Shown: in pieces, positions 55,301 to 63,053 of the stretch
How positions within the stretch are numbered: position 1 is the stretch's first letter
Layout of the letters: every line of letters starts with the position of its first letter
Origin: JAHDFB01 sp965658745
GTDB taxonomy: Bacteria > Bacteroidota > Bacteroidia > Chitinophagales > Saprospiraceae
Reading direction: 5' to 3'
Assembly (NCBI GenBank): GCA_965658745.1
Contig: CBFHTK010000002.1
Coordinates: 372,001-436,000 of the forward strand
DNA: 64,000 nucleotides
The notes under the pieces: generated by a model
Database searches by the model: none
Told to the model about the DNA's origin: nothing
What the model saw: only the letters and a program-made list of their open reading frames with translations
Translations under genes and position numbers: made by a program

Positions 55301-57490
55301 TAAATTGTCAGAGACAATAAACTCATATGTTTCTCCAGATGGGATTGCATTTGAAGTAAATTGATTTCCGATAATTTGAAATCCATCAACGAAGTAAGGT
55401 TCTTGACCTCCAATAATCGAAAAGTTTACCGTGTACTCTTGAGACTGATTGCAGTCAAAATTTAAAGAGCTGATGATAATCGGAGGAAAGACTTCGACTT
55501 CAAAAGTAGTCGAGGCAATACAGTTATCAACATCTTTTTCAACTGAAAAAACATATATTCCTGGCTGAGATACACTTATGTTAGTTGTAACGGAGTTAGG
55601 AGATTCAATGTTTGCAATTCCTGGCCCACTTATTGTTGTCCAAGAGAAGACAGCTTGATTAGGTGATGAGACTTCAGCAAGGGCAAATTCTAAGTTGCAA
55701 GGAGGACTGAGTAAAAGTATTTCTGGTGTGGGATTTTCCAATACTTCAAGAAATTCACAAATAGGATTAGTCAATCCACAAACTGTTTGCATTGTCAAAC
55801 AAACCGTTGCTGATCCCGGTTGAACTGCGCTGTAGGAAATACTAGGAGTGCCATTACCTCCTATTTCATCGAGGTTTGTCAGTTCCCATATATAATTTAA
55901 AATGTCATCGCTTGGAATAACGTTTGCAAATGCTGATTCTCCACTGCATAGTGGAGTATCTAAGATAATTTCAGAAGGAACTACGAAATTCTGTATCACT
56001 ATTGGAAAGCAAAATGGTTCTGAAGGACATAGACCACCAAATATTTCTACGCAGATTTCTCCTTCGCTAATCCCTGAATCAGACCAAGTGATAATTGCTG
56101 AATTTTGATCATAGCTGTCAACATTACCTCCAACAACCGTGATGTTGTATATTTCTCCAACTTGAGGGAGGGGCGAAAATGAATAAGTTATGGGCTGATT
56201 TTGACACACAGTTGTAGGACCATTTAGAACAATTTCAGAAATGGGCGAGTTAACTGTGATATCAATACATTCTGTGATCGTTCCACACGCATTGGTAGCT
56301 TCAACACAGATTTGAGCTGGTCCAGATTCTAGTACAATATCTACAGTGTTTTCATCAATGGAAAGAAAACTAAAAGATCCATTGGTCACGAGAAATTGAT
56401 AGCTGGTATTAGATTCTGGGTTTGTAAGTACATATTCTGCCAATTCGCCTTGGCATACCTCTGTAGGACCTAGAAAATTGGGATTTGCATCTTCTACTAT
56501 TATTATATCTATACAGTTTAAACTTAGACTAGCGCAAAATACTTCATTTTCAATATCAGTGGAAAGGTCATCTAGAGAATATGAACCGTCAGCGGTTGGA
56601 ATATTTGAAAAGTCAGAAAGTAGGTACGACAAACCACATATTGAATAAGTTCCACTAGTAAAAGAAGTGAGATCGGGATTCTGACTATATTCTATAATTT
56701 CTCCCGTACTTTGGTCGGTAATAACTCCAGTATAACCATATTGGCTTGAGTTTGGTGCACTACCATTTGGGTACTCTGGCGATAAAGGGACTACAAGCAA
56801 GGGGTCACCTTCACAGGCTTCTATTGACGGTCCATTTAATTCGCCACCATCAGCAGCGCAATTTGCTTCGGCTAAAGCACATCCAAGTTCATCCGTACAT
56901 GATGTTCCCGTATTATCAGCAAATACTAGAAACCAATCGTTAATTACTCCATTGTCTTGAGCAACAACGTCTTCAATTTCTAGTACCCAATTCCCGTTTA
57001 CAGGGCCTGATAGAGTTTCAAAGCAACCTACGCCAGATATAGGGTTAGAGCCAGAAGGAAAGTAGCTACCACTGTAAGTAGAGAAATCTTGCCAGTCCTC
57101 AGAAGAATCAAAGATTTCAGAAAAACCAGGGTCGGGTGTAGCTTCTCCTCCACAATAATTAAAGCAAATATTGAAGGTCAATTGCTGCCCGATATTGATA
57201 CCTGTGCTTTGAATTAAGAACACAAAACTACCATTTGGGGCAATTAGGCGCACATTTACTTCATTGATTGCATCGGTGTCATAATCTAGATAAATACTTA
57301 ACAGCTCTTGTCCTCCAGCGCCAAGCGTATTATTGACAGCACCACTGATATTTAGAAAGCTTGACACAACTCCGTTACTTACTGTGGTAATAGGGCAATC
57401 AGTGCAACTGCATTGAGCTGTCAAAAATTCGAATGGTATCAGCAAAATACAAAATAGGGTAAGCCTTTGGATTGCCATTTTCAGATTCAT
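52310..57490 (-). CDS. Giant surface protein with N-terminal P-domain-like module and T9SS type B sorting domain (1726 aa)
   Basis: Signal peptide in about residues 1-26 (LFCILLIPFEFLTAQ). Residues about 30-195 look like a proprotein convertase P-domain (jelly roll): INEVNVRLIAPNGSFVFL, GVGCFETLSGPVNGNWVLEI and NDWFLVFAD are typical. Long runs of PKD/Ig-like modules follow, with repeated SxGxYxxxF and GGxEPYxVxGFQI strands and regular Cys pairs (CLCDTDSGTMISDVLESC, CSCDIDLGSIVSDTIRLC, CDCPTGIEKELVFC). The C-terminus is the type B sorting domain (LPNVFVPNSNHPLNQSFG, YDRWGNMVFEAND, LIGDVTLLR). It is the largest of the three giant proteins. Attachment or capture of polymers is inferred. Confidence 0.9.
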   Translation of the reverse strand: MNLKMAIQRLTLFCILLIPFEFLTAQCSCTDCPITTVSNGVVSSFLNISGAVNNTLGAGGQELLSIYLDYDTDAINEVNVRLIAPNGSFVFLIQSTGINIGQQLTFNICFNYCGGEATPDPGFSEIFDSSEDWQDFSTYSGSYFPSGSNPISGVGCFETLSGPVNGNWVLEIEDVVAQDNGVINDWFLVFADNTGTSCTDELGCALAEANCAADGGELNGPSIEACEGDPLLVVPLSPEYPNGSAPNSSQYGYTGVITDQSTGEIIEYSQNPDLTSFTSGTYSICGLSYLLSDFSNIPTADGSYSLDDLSTDIENEVFCASLSLNCIDIIIVEDANPNFLGPTEVCQGELAEYVLTNPESNTSYQFLVTNGSFSFLSIDENTVDIVLESGPAQICVEATNACGTITECIDITVNSPISEIVLNGPTTVCQNQPITYSFSPLPQVGEIYNITVVGGNVDSYDQNSAIITWSDSGISEGEICVEIFGGLCPSEPFCFPIVIQNFVVPSEIILDTPLCSGESAFANVIPSDDILNYIWELTNLDEIGGNGTPSISYSAVQPGSATVCLTMQTVCGLTNPICEFLEVLENPTPEILLLSPPCNLEFALAEVSSPNQAVFSWTTISGPGIANIESPNSVTTNISVSQPGIYVFSVEKDVDNCIASTTFEVEVFPPIIISSLNFDCNQSQEYTVNFSIIGGQEPYFVDGFQIIGNQFTSNAIPSGETYEFIVSDNLNCQIPLLTGSYECLCDTDSGTMISDVLESCADLESFVQAVEPTDTLFDNNDIGLFFLHDNPGNILGNIFSVNSTGIFNFEPPLIAETIYYISYVVGQAQNGNIDLSNPCTSVSIGQPVFFYSKPNFELSFPDTICESDFDLIILNSESLDDVSWQYISGPSELVINQESDTILFSSSEAGLYAYEFQFSNAFCDSIFILEFDFLQSMKVLNIEQECTSDPSFYNLGFEISGGEAPFTASISGTFDGNIFSSELVEADQSYDIIVTDNNGCTTSLNVDSINCSCDIDLGSIVSDTIRLCQGDGLNPTSISLQDYSFDDSIYEIAYYTYESSISPLDDFIEFSTGDPIFQQANYISGQVYFMRLIISQPDTSSGEGLLLDVPCVTVSDPIPFIWLDDYVFNFDVHPTVCTADSTYTFLQIFPGPFPYTVGFSTMDADEILFEIDETFEEITLPIFDGAVMWELSYFDGNCDFFFFGNFTITAEDPAEFEINAIDTLCNNEAFGSILFLDEIINPTLDGLWELDGVEQIGNEINFDGFSAGTYQLTFQTNGGSGSCPIISDSITINIKECDCPTGIEKELVFCNSVGIINPAFIVFSSTAGTYSINNISGLENPPLLLSQQEIDINQSSPGTYQVVFSLDDNWPSNCQTEFIGTLIIQEQRESGIAKDNLVLCEGDMSEINLYDLITDYDVGGVWSVAGQVVDSVLQANLLEVGIQSFTYNISSQVPCVNNTTTVNIEVLPKPDVSVFPEDVLCFGNSNGSLTIEIFNDVSGPYICELDGVEQTKKIIEGLEPGFYSLLVTDAFGCFVELDSIEIGEPDVLEIELGDDFEVFFNDSVVINAILNILDSDIGSISWEDLNGFIDNEDLTLIKNAVENNQITLTITDANGCIATDSVAIRILEGDIQLPNVFVPNSNHPLNQSFGMPYIPSVASVDEFRIYDRWGNMVFEANDIESGSEAGYWNGNYLNQPAKQGVYSYIMSYTLFSGEEQVLIGDVTLLR

Positions 57491-57745
57491 AACTCCAATA
57501 TATCAGTATTTATTCGTACTTGACAGTTACAATCAGATAAATTGATATTCGATAGTGTTTGATTTACAAACGGGACATCCATAGTCCGAAACTCAACAAA
57601 AGTCGTTGTGTATCACTTGACAATTACCTGTTTGTTGCTGCTACTCCCGAACAAAACAATGTAACTAACGATAGACATAGTCAAATGCAAAGTACAGCTA
57701 GCGAAAAATAATACTAACTTCTAAAAATGGATTGTTTTGCTCGAT

Positions 57746-58924
57746 CTACACCTTTTTGACTATTAGCGCAGAGGCACCTCCTCCACCATTGCATAGTGTT
57801 GCACAGCCGATCTCGCCTTCTTTACTACCAAGCACATTAATTAATGTTGTAACGATTCTTGAACCGGAAGAACCTAGTGGATGACCGATAGAAACTCCTC
57901 CTCCAAAAACATTGACTTTGTCTACATCTATACCTAATTCCTTATTGAAAGCCAAAGGGACAACTGAAAAAGCTTCATTTACTTCCCAATAATCAATATC
58001 TGATATTGACAAGCCCGCTCTCTCGATTGCTTTAGGTGCTGCAAGGGTAGGAGCTGTAGTAAACCATTCAGGCTCTTGTGCTGCATCAGCAAAGCCAATC
58101 ACTTCTGCTATTGGTTTAAGCCCATGTGCTTTCAAGGCATTCTCAGAAACAAGGATCAATGCAGATGCTCCGTCATTTAAAGTAGAAGAATTTGCCGCTG
58201 TCGCAGTACCATCTTTATTAAATGCAGGTCTAAGCTGAGGGATTTTATCAAATCTTACTTTGGAATACTCTTCGTCTCTATCAACTCGAATAGGATCCTT
58301 TCTCCTTTGCGGAACCATCACAGGAATAATTTCTTGTTCAAATGACGAGTTTTCCGTTGATTCAGCAGATAGTTTATAGGATCTTATCGCGTATGCATCC
58401 TGCTCTTCGCGTGAAATTCCATATTTTGTTGCAGTCTTGTCAGCGCTTTTTCCCATCGCTTCATGGCTATACGCGTCCATAAGCCCGTCTTTTTCCAGAC
58501 CATCTATTATCGCACCTGCGCCATATTTTCGCCCCCATCTCATTTCTGGTACATAGAAAGGAATATTACTCATACTTTCCATTCCTCCAGCAACAATGAC
58601 ATCGCCCATTCCCAGCATAATAGATTGAGCTGCAAACATGATTGATTTCATGCCACTTGCACAAACCTTATTAACGGTTGTACATGGTACGTTGTAGCCA
58701 ATTCCTGCACCAAGTGCTGCTTGTCTCGCTGGAGCTTGACCTACATTTGCTTGACAAACATTTCCCATAAAGACTTCATCTACATTATTGGCCTCAATAC
58801 CTGATTTTTCAAGTGCACCTTTTATGGCTATTGAGCCAAGTTGTGGAGCTGTAAAAGACGAGAGTATTCCTCCAAAACTTCCTTGTGGAGTTCGAACTGC
58901 TGATACTATATATACTTTATTCAT
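57746..58924 (-). CDS. Acetyl-CoA C-acetyltransferase (thiolase II)
   Basis: A 392-aa thiolase that reversibly condenses two acetyl-CoA to acetoacetyl-CoA. The nucleophilic Cys88 is in VNKVCASGMKS, the general-base His is in GGGVSIGHPLGSSG near 348, and the second Cys is in CNGGGGASALIV at the C-terminus. Length and the absence of a companion fadB-type gene fit a biosynthetic (AtoB/PhaA-type) enzyme rather than the beta-oxidation form, but substrate length cannot be decided from the sequence. Cytoplasmic, probably transcribed alone. Confidence 0.94.
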   Translation of the reverse strand: MNKVYIVSAVRTPQGSFGGILSSFTAPQLGSIAIKGALEKSGIEANNVDEVFMGNVCQANVGQAPARQAALGAGIGYNVPCTTVNKVCASGMKSIMFAAQSIMLGMGDVIVAGGMESMSNIPFYVPEMRWGRKYGAGAIIDGLEKDGLMDAYSHEAMGKSADKTATKYGISREEQDAYAIRSYKLSAESTENSSFEQEIIPVMVPQRRKDPIRVDRDEEYSKVRFDKIPQLRPAFNKDGTATAANSSTLNDGASALILVSENALKAHGLKPIAEVIGFADAAQEPEWFTTAPTLAAPKAIERAGLSISDIDYWEVNEAFSVVPLAFNKELGIDVDKVNVFGGGVSIGHPLGSSGSRIVTTLINVLGSKEGEIGCATLCNGGGGASALIVKKV

Positions 58925-59239
58925 TTTGATTAGGGTTTAGACCCCAAAAGTAATCAAAGTTGATCTTTTCAGTGAGCCAATTTGTGGCCATCTTTGAAAA
59001 CAAAAGCATTTGTCTGACAATCTACGCATTATTTTTACTTGATAGTTTCGTTATATCTTTCAATATAATTCATAAAGAACTATCTAGCATTTTAAAAGCA
59101 AGGTATCATTAGTGAAAAGATAAGTACACATTCGTTAAAAATTCATTAATTTGCGCTAATATTTATGAATTATGGGAGACGGAGACGTCAAGTTATTAGG
59201 TACTTTATCAGTACTGAGAATATATCTAAACTAAGTCAC
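58925..59239. other. Divergent intergenic region, no gene seen
   Basis: The 315 bases between the divergent thiolase and TPR-protein genes have no frame that I can support. The in-frame extension of the TPR gene upstream to 59165 is Arg-rich and precedes the signal peptide, so I treat it as non-coding. Promoters for both genes must lie here. Confidence 0.45.
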
Positions 59240-60364
59240 ATGAGAATATTCCTTTTAATACTATACCTTGCGATTTACACTGGGATATCTGCGCAGATTT
59301 CCCGTTCAGATCTTGAAGAAGAAACTAGCAAAGGGACAGCTTTGCTAAAAAATGGAAAACTAGAAGATGCAATAGCTATCTTTAATGACATCCTAACACA
59401 GGACCCAACAGAGGGAAAGGCTTTACTATTGCGGGCACGTACTAAACATGAACTAGGTGCTTATAAGGGTGCGAAGAATGACTGCTTCACATATATGGAT
59501 ATCTATGGAATCGATGAAGATGTTGCAGGTCTTTTAGGTAAGACTGAAATGGCTCAAGAGAACTATAAACAAGCTCTAGCATATTTAAAGGTTGCGATTA
59601 TGTTTGATCCTGAGGGAGTAGAATCTTTAATGGATCGTGCCGACATATTCTATAATTTGGGACTGGATGAACAAGCTTGTGAAGATTGGGATGTTGCAGT
59701 TGAAAATGGATCGGAAAAAGCACAACGTTTAATGGAAGAAAATTGTCGAAAGTTTCTTCGCGAGAAGCAAGCAGAGATATTAGAGCGAGAGGCAGAAGCT
59801 GAGGCAAGGAGACGTGCTGAAAAACAGATGGAATCCGAGCGAATGCAAGAAGACACATATATACCAGAAGATTTGTCAAATGAAAGTGATAGTATGACTG
59901 AGACAGACTCAACAAGATCCAATCAATCAGGAATGGAAAATACTGAAGAAATTACAGATCAGACAAATGATAGTAGCGAGATTGACTCAAGTTCATATGT
60001 CAAACAAGATCCAATAAAGGAAGAAATTCCGGAAGAAACCTATCCCATAGACAATAGTGTAGAGGAGATTTTTATCGACGATGAATTGACAATCATGCTT
60101 TCAGATGGTATAGGCAGTCGAAAAGTAACAGAGATTCCTGACATATTAATACTGAGTGACAAAAGTGGTGAAGTGGTAGTAGATGTTTGTATAGATAGAT
60201 TGGGAAGAATACTAGACCCTAAGCTTAATGAAGAGCGTTCAACTATTAAGACGCCTTCGTTAGTTTCACTGGCACTTAGAGAGAGTAGTAATTTTAGATT
60301 CGCTAGATCTTCGCGTAAGAACCATTGTGGCAGCATCACTTTTGTTATTACAGGAAGCGAATAG
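59240..60364 (+). CDS. Exported TPR protein with TonB-C-like C-terminal domain
   Basis: A 374-aa protein. ATG 59240 starts a signal peptide (RIFLLILYLAIYTGISAQ); the frame is open upstream but the added residues would bury it. Residues 20-150 form about three TPR repeats (GTALLKNGKLEDAIAIFNDI, ALAYLKVAIMFDPEG, YNLGLDEQACEDWDVAVENG). A charged helix rich in Glu, Arg and Ala (about 175-205) and an acidic Ser/Thr/Glu linker follow. The last about 80 residues (GEVVVDVCIDRLGRI, LVSLALRESSNFRF, GSITFVITG) resemble the TonB C-terminal fold. A periplasmic scaffold role is inferred. plsC starts six bases downstream, so the two are probably co-transcribed. Confidence 0.8.
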   Translation: MRIFLLILYLAIYTGISAQISRSDLEEETSKGTALLKNGKLEDAIAIFNDILTQDPTEGKALLLRARTKHELGAYKGAKNDCFTYMDIYGIDEDVAGLLGKTEMAQENYKQALAYLKVAIMFDPEGVESLMDRADIFYNLGLDEQACEDWDVAVENGSEKAQRLMEENCRKFLREKQAEILEREAEAEARRRAEKQMESERMQEDTYIPEDLSNESDSMTETDSTRSNQSGMENTEEITDQTNDSSEIDSSSYVKQDPIKEEIPEETYPIDNSVEEIFIDDELTIMLSDGIGSRKVTEIPDILILSDKSGEVVVDVCIDRLGRILDPKLNEERSTIKTPSLVSLALRESSNFRFARSSRKNHCGSITFVITGSE

Positions 60365-60370
60365 AAAATT

Positions 60371-61132
60371 GTGAAGTACATTATTGTATTTGTTCGATTC
60401 TTTTTGATAGGCGCATCTATGTCTATTTATCTGGGTGTTTATCTTTTTTCAACCTTGTTTTCTGCACATACGAAATCACGTGGTTTTCGATTGAGGCGAA
60501 ATTGGGCGAGGCTTGGTTGTAGAATTTTAGGTATTAAGAACAAATTTGATGGAGAAGTAATCCCTGCACCAGCCATTTATGCAGTGAATCATAGGTCTCT
60601 AGTGGATCCGATGATAATTGCTCCTCATATTGATGCATTTGTAGTTTCGAAAGCTGAAGTTGAATCATATCCAGTCTTAGGTTACGGAGCAGCACTAACC
60701 GGTATCGTGTTTGTCAAAAGGGAAGACAAATCTAGTCGATCGGCTACGATTCAAGCTATGTGTGAAATCCTTGAAAGAGGAGACAACGTGATGATTTTCC
60801 CAGAGGGCACTACTAATCTGCATCAACTTACCAAAACGTATAAACTAGGTAGTTTTCGAGTTGCTGCCGATCTAGGAATTCCTGTTGTACCGGTTGTACT
60901 TGAGTACAGAGACAACAAGGATCTCTGGAACATTGATCATGTTCTTCCGCAATTTGCGAAACAATTTGGTGTAAGGAGAACACATACTAAGATGCATATT
61001 GGTCCACCATTTTTGGGCTCAGACCCAGACAAACTCATGAAAGAAGTTAAAGAATACACAGATGAAACTCTTGTTGCAATGCATGAAGGCTGGTCTAGAA
61101 TGGACTTTCACGCAAGAAATGAAGAGGTATAA
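60371..61132 (+). CDS. plsC: 1-acyl-sn-glycerol-3-phosphate acyltransferase
   Basis: A 253-aa membrane-bound acyltransferase that adds the second acyl chain to make phosphatidic acid. The catalytic NHRSLVDP (His74, Asp79) and the substrate motif FPEGTT near residue 150 are intact, as is GIPVVPVVLEY. One hydrophobic N-terminal helix covers about 4-32. The start is a GTG at 60371, six bases after the preceding stop; the next in-frame ATG (60419) would cut the helix. Confidence 0.92.
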   Translation: MKYIIVFVRFFLIGASMSIYLGVYLFSTLFSAHTKSRGFRLRRNWARLGCRILGIKNKFDGEVIPAPAIYAVNHRSLVDPMIIAPHIDAFVVSKAEVESYPVLGYGAALTGIVFVKREDKSSRSATIQAMCEILERGDNVMIFPEGTTNLHQLTKTYKLGSFRVAADLGIPVVPVVLEYRDNKDLWNIDHVLPQFAKQFGVRRTHTKMHIGPPFLGSDPDKLMKEVKEYTDETLVAMHEGWSRMDFHARNEEV

Positions 61133-61242
61133 GTGTTGTTCCAAAAAGTCTTTGTTGCTCTATCTATAATTTCTTAACAATAGTTAAGGTTTTCGAGAAG
61201 AAGTTAATTGTAAGCTAAATTCAAATGTAAGGTGTCACTTAA

Positions 61243-61250
61243 TAGGTTTG
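61243..61250 (+). promoter_or_regulatory. Candidate -7 element (TAGGTTTG)
   Basis: TAGGTTTG matches TAnnTTTG exactly and lies 54 bases before the ATG at 61305. No clear -33 element. Confidence 0.35.
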
Positions 61251-61304
61251 TCCATCGTCTATATTTCAAACCATATTAATTAATCGCATTAAAAATCAAT
61301 ACAA

Positions 61305-61835
61305 ATGAAAAAGCTATTTCTTTTTGCGATGATGTTTGCAAGTGTATCCATCTTCGCTCAAAACGACAACAACGATAAGAACAAAAATGAGACATCTAAG
61401 AAATTAAGTGCTTTTGAATTGCAAGCCACTAGGGGTGGGTTGTTTCCTGACCTTAGTTTGAATTTCTATCTGAAAGAAAGAACTATTTTGAAAGTTTCAG
61501 CTCTGAAAGCGGGATTTGTCAACTTCGGAGATGCTTCAAATAATTCTGCAGCTGAAATGAGAACTTTTCTTGAGTTTAGAAAGCCAGTTGGGCAGGGAAA
61601 AGTGTTTTTATCTCACGGTCCCGAGGTTGGATATGCGTACAAAAATGGTGAATTCGATAATCATACTTTTCGTGTTGGATACAATATTGGTGCAGGGTAC
61701 CAAATCAACAAGCACTTTACAGCGGGTAGTTACATCAATCCTTATATCAGCGTTAATGAATCTGGAGTAGACTTTCTCCATGGCCGCGTATTTTCAGGAG
61801 CTTTATCCAATATCTATTTAGCATATAGATTCTAA
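61305..61835 (+). CDS. Small outer-membrane beta-barrel-like protein
   Basis: A 176-aa protein with a signal peptide (KKLFLFAMMFASVSIFAQ) followed by an Asn/Asp/Lys-rich linker. From residue 40 it shows regular amphipathic strands (LSLNFYLKERTILKVSALKAG, HGPEVGYAYKNGEF, HTFRVGYNIGAGYQ, LSNIYLAYRF), and it ends in aromatic Phe, the usual signature for barrel assembly. About eight strands fit an OmpA- or OmpW-sized barrel. I do not recognise a named family. Confidence 0.8.
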   Translation: MKKLFLFAMMFASVSIFAQNDNNDKNKNETSKKLSAFELQATRGGLFPDLSLNFYLKERTILKVSALKAGFVNFGDASNNSAAEMRTFLEFRKPVGQGKVFLSHGPEVGYAYKNGEFDNHTFRVGYNIGAGYQINKHFTAGSYINPYISVNESGVDFLHGRVFSGALSNIYLAYRF

Positions 61836-61853
61836 AAAAAATCATAAAAACCT

Positions 61854-61888
61854 AAAAGAAGTAACATCAGGTTGATGCTACCTCTTTT
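61854..61888. terminator. Bidirectional hairpin terminator
   Basis: AAAAGA, GTA and CATCA on the left (61854-61869) pair with TGATG, TAC and TCTTTT on the right (61873-61888), with two single mismatches. It lies between convergent genes and can serve both. Confidence 0.7.
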
Positions 61889-61912
61889 TAATTTTAGGAC
61901 GGTACAATGACC

Positions 61913-62287
61913 TTATTTTTTAGGTACAAATTTCATCGAAATTGAATTAACGCAATGTCTAGTATTCTTTTCAGTTAGTCGCTCACCTTGAAACACATGT
62001 CCTAAATGACCTCCACAATTCTGGCAAAGAATTTCTACTCTTCTTCCATCCGCATCAGGTTCTTTCTTAACAGCACCCTCTATCTCGTCGTCGAACGCGG
62101 GCCAACCGCATCTGGCGTCAAATTTATCTTCACTTCTGTATAGTGGCGCGTCACATCTTCGGCAGATATAAGTACCGGCTTCATACATTTTGTCATATTC
62201 TCCAGTAAAAGGTCTTTCCGTTCCTTTGTGTACAATAACTCTTTCCTCTTCTGTTGTTAATTTATTATAGTCTGTATGGTTTTTCAT
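61913..62287 (-). CDS. msrB: Peptide methionine-R-sulfoxide reductase MsrB
   Basis: A 124-aa enzyme that reduces the R epimer of methionine sulfoxide. Zinc-binding Cys pairs are Cys42/Cys45 (ICRRCDAPL) and Cys88/Cys91 (LCQNCGGHLGH). The catalytic Cys is Cys112 in RHCVNSISM. The resolving Cys position corresponds to Cys60 in RCGWPAF. No signal peptide, so it acts in the cytoplasm. Its ATG overlaps the msrA stop by one base, so the two are translationally coupled. Confidence 0.96.
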   Translation of the reverse strand: MKNHTDYNKLTTEEERVIVHKGTERPFTGEYDKMYEAGTYICRRCDAPLYRSEDKFDARCGWPAFDDEIEGAVKKEPDADGRRVEILCQNCGGHLGHVFQGERLTEKNTRHCVNSISMKFVPKK

Positions 62288-62823
62288 TAAACTGATGTTT
62301 TTATTCGATTACTAAATTTTTGTCGGACTTTATTGAGTTTTGGATTAATTACAACTTGACAATACCCTACATAGCTGTTTCGTTTGTAGTAGTCTTGGTG
62401 ATATACCTCTGCCTCATAGAACCTAGTTGCTGGTTTAACTTCAGTTACGATAGGATCTTCCCATAAAGCTTGACCAACTTCTTTAATAGAATTCTCAATT
62501 ATGGGAAGTTCTTGTTCTTCTTCATAATATATTCCGCTACGATATTGCGTTCCTTTGTCTGCTCCTTGACGATTCAATGTAGTAGGATCATGTGCTGTCC
62601 AAAAAATCTCAAGAATTTCACTCAATGAAATAACCTCGTTATCGTAGGTAATTTGGACAACTTCGTTATGACCTGAAGTGCCAGAGCAAACATCTCTGTA
62701 GGTGGGATTACCAATATGTCCATCCATGTATCCTGGTGTTACTGATTGAATTCCTTCGATTATATCGTACACCGCTTCAGTGCACCAAAAGCAGCCTCCA
62801 CCAAGGGTAATAGTCTTTTTCAT
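62287..62823 (-). CDS. msrA: Peptide methionine-S-sulfoxide reductase MsrA
   Basis: A 178-aa enzyme that reduces the S epimer of methionine sulfoxide. The catalytic motif is GGGCFWCTE with Cys11 as nucleophile. GHNEVVQITYD, FWTAHDPTTLNRQGAD and AEVYHQDYY are the usual conserved blocks. Full length for the cytoplasmic form. First gene of an msrA-msrB pair on the minus strand. Confidence 0.96.
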   Translation of the reverse strand: MKKTITLGGGCFWCTEAVYDIIEGIQSVTPGYMDGHIGNPTYRDVCSGTSGHNEVVQITYDNEVISLSEILEIFWTAHDPTTLNRQGADKGTQYRSGIYYEEEQELPIIENSIKEVGQALWEDPIVTEVKPATRFYEAEVYHQDYYKRNSYVGYCQVVINPKLNKVRQKFSNRIKTSV

Positions 62824-63053
62824 AGGTTAAGTATTAATTTCCTATATATAACATCAATTACCCTTGCAAGTTTTCGATAATACTCTACTTAAGATATAAT
62901 TTGCACATTTGTCACTCACTAATTTCTTTGGATTTTTGAATAATCTCAAATTAATTATTTTTCTCACCAACCCTTTCTTATTCCTTTTCGTCTTAGTGAT
63001 CGTAACAGCTTTTACAAACTAAATAATTAAGCACATTTAAAATATTTGAGTTT

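Noticed and set aside
43466..57490. CRISPR-like or satellite repeats in the giant genes
   Set aside because: The periodicity is at protein level in coding modules; DNA copies are diverged and there are no spacers.
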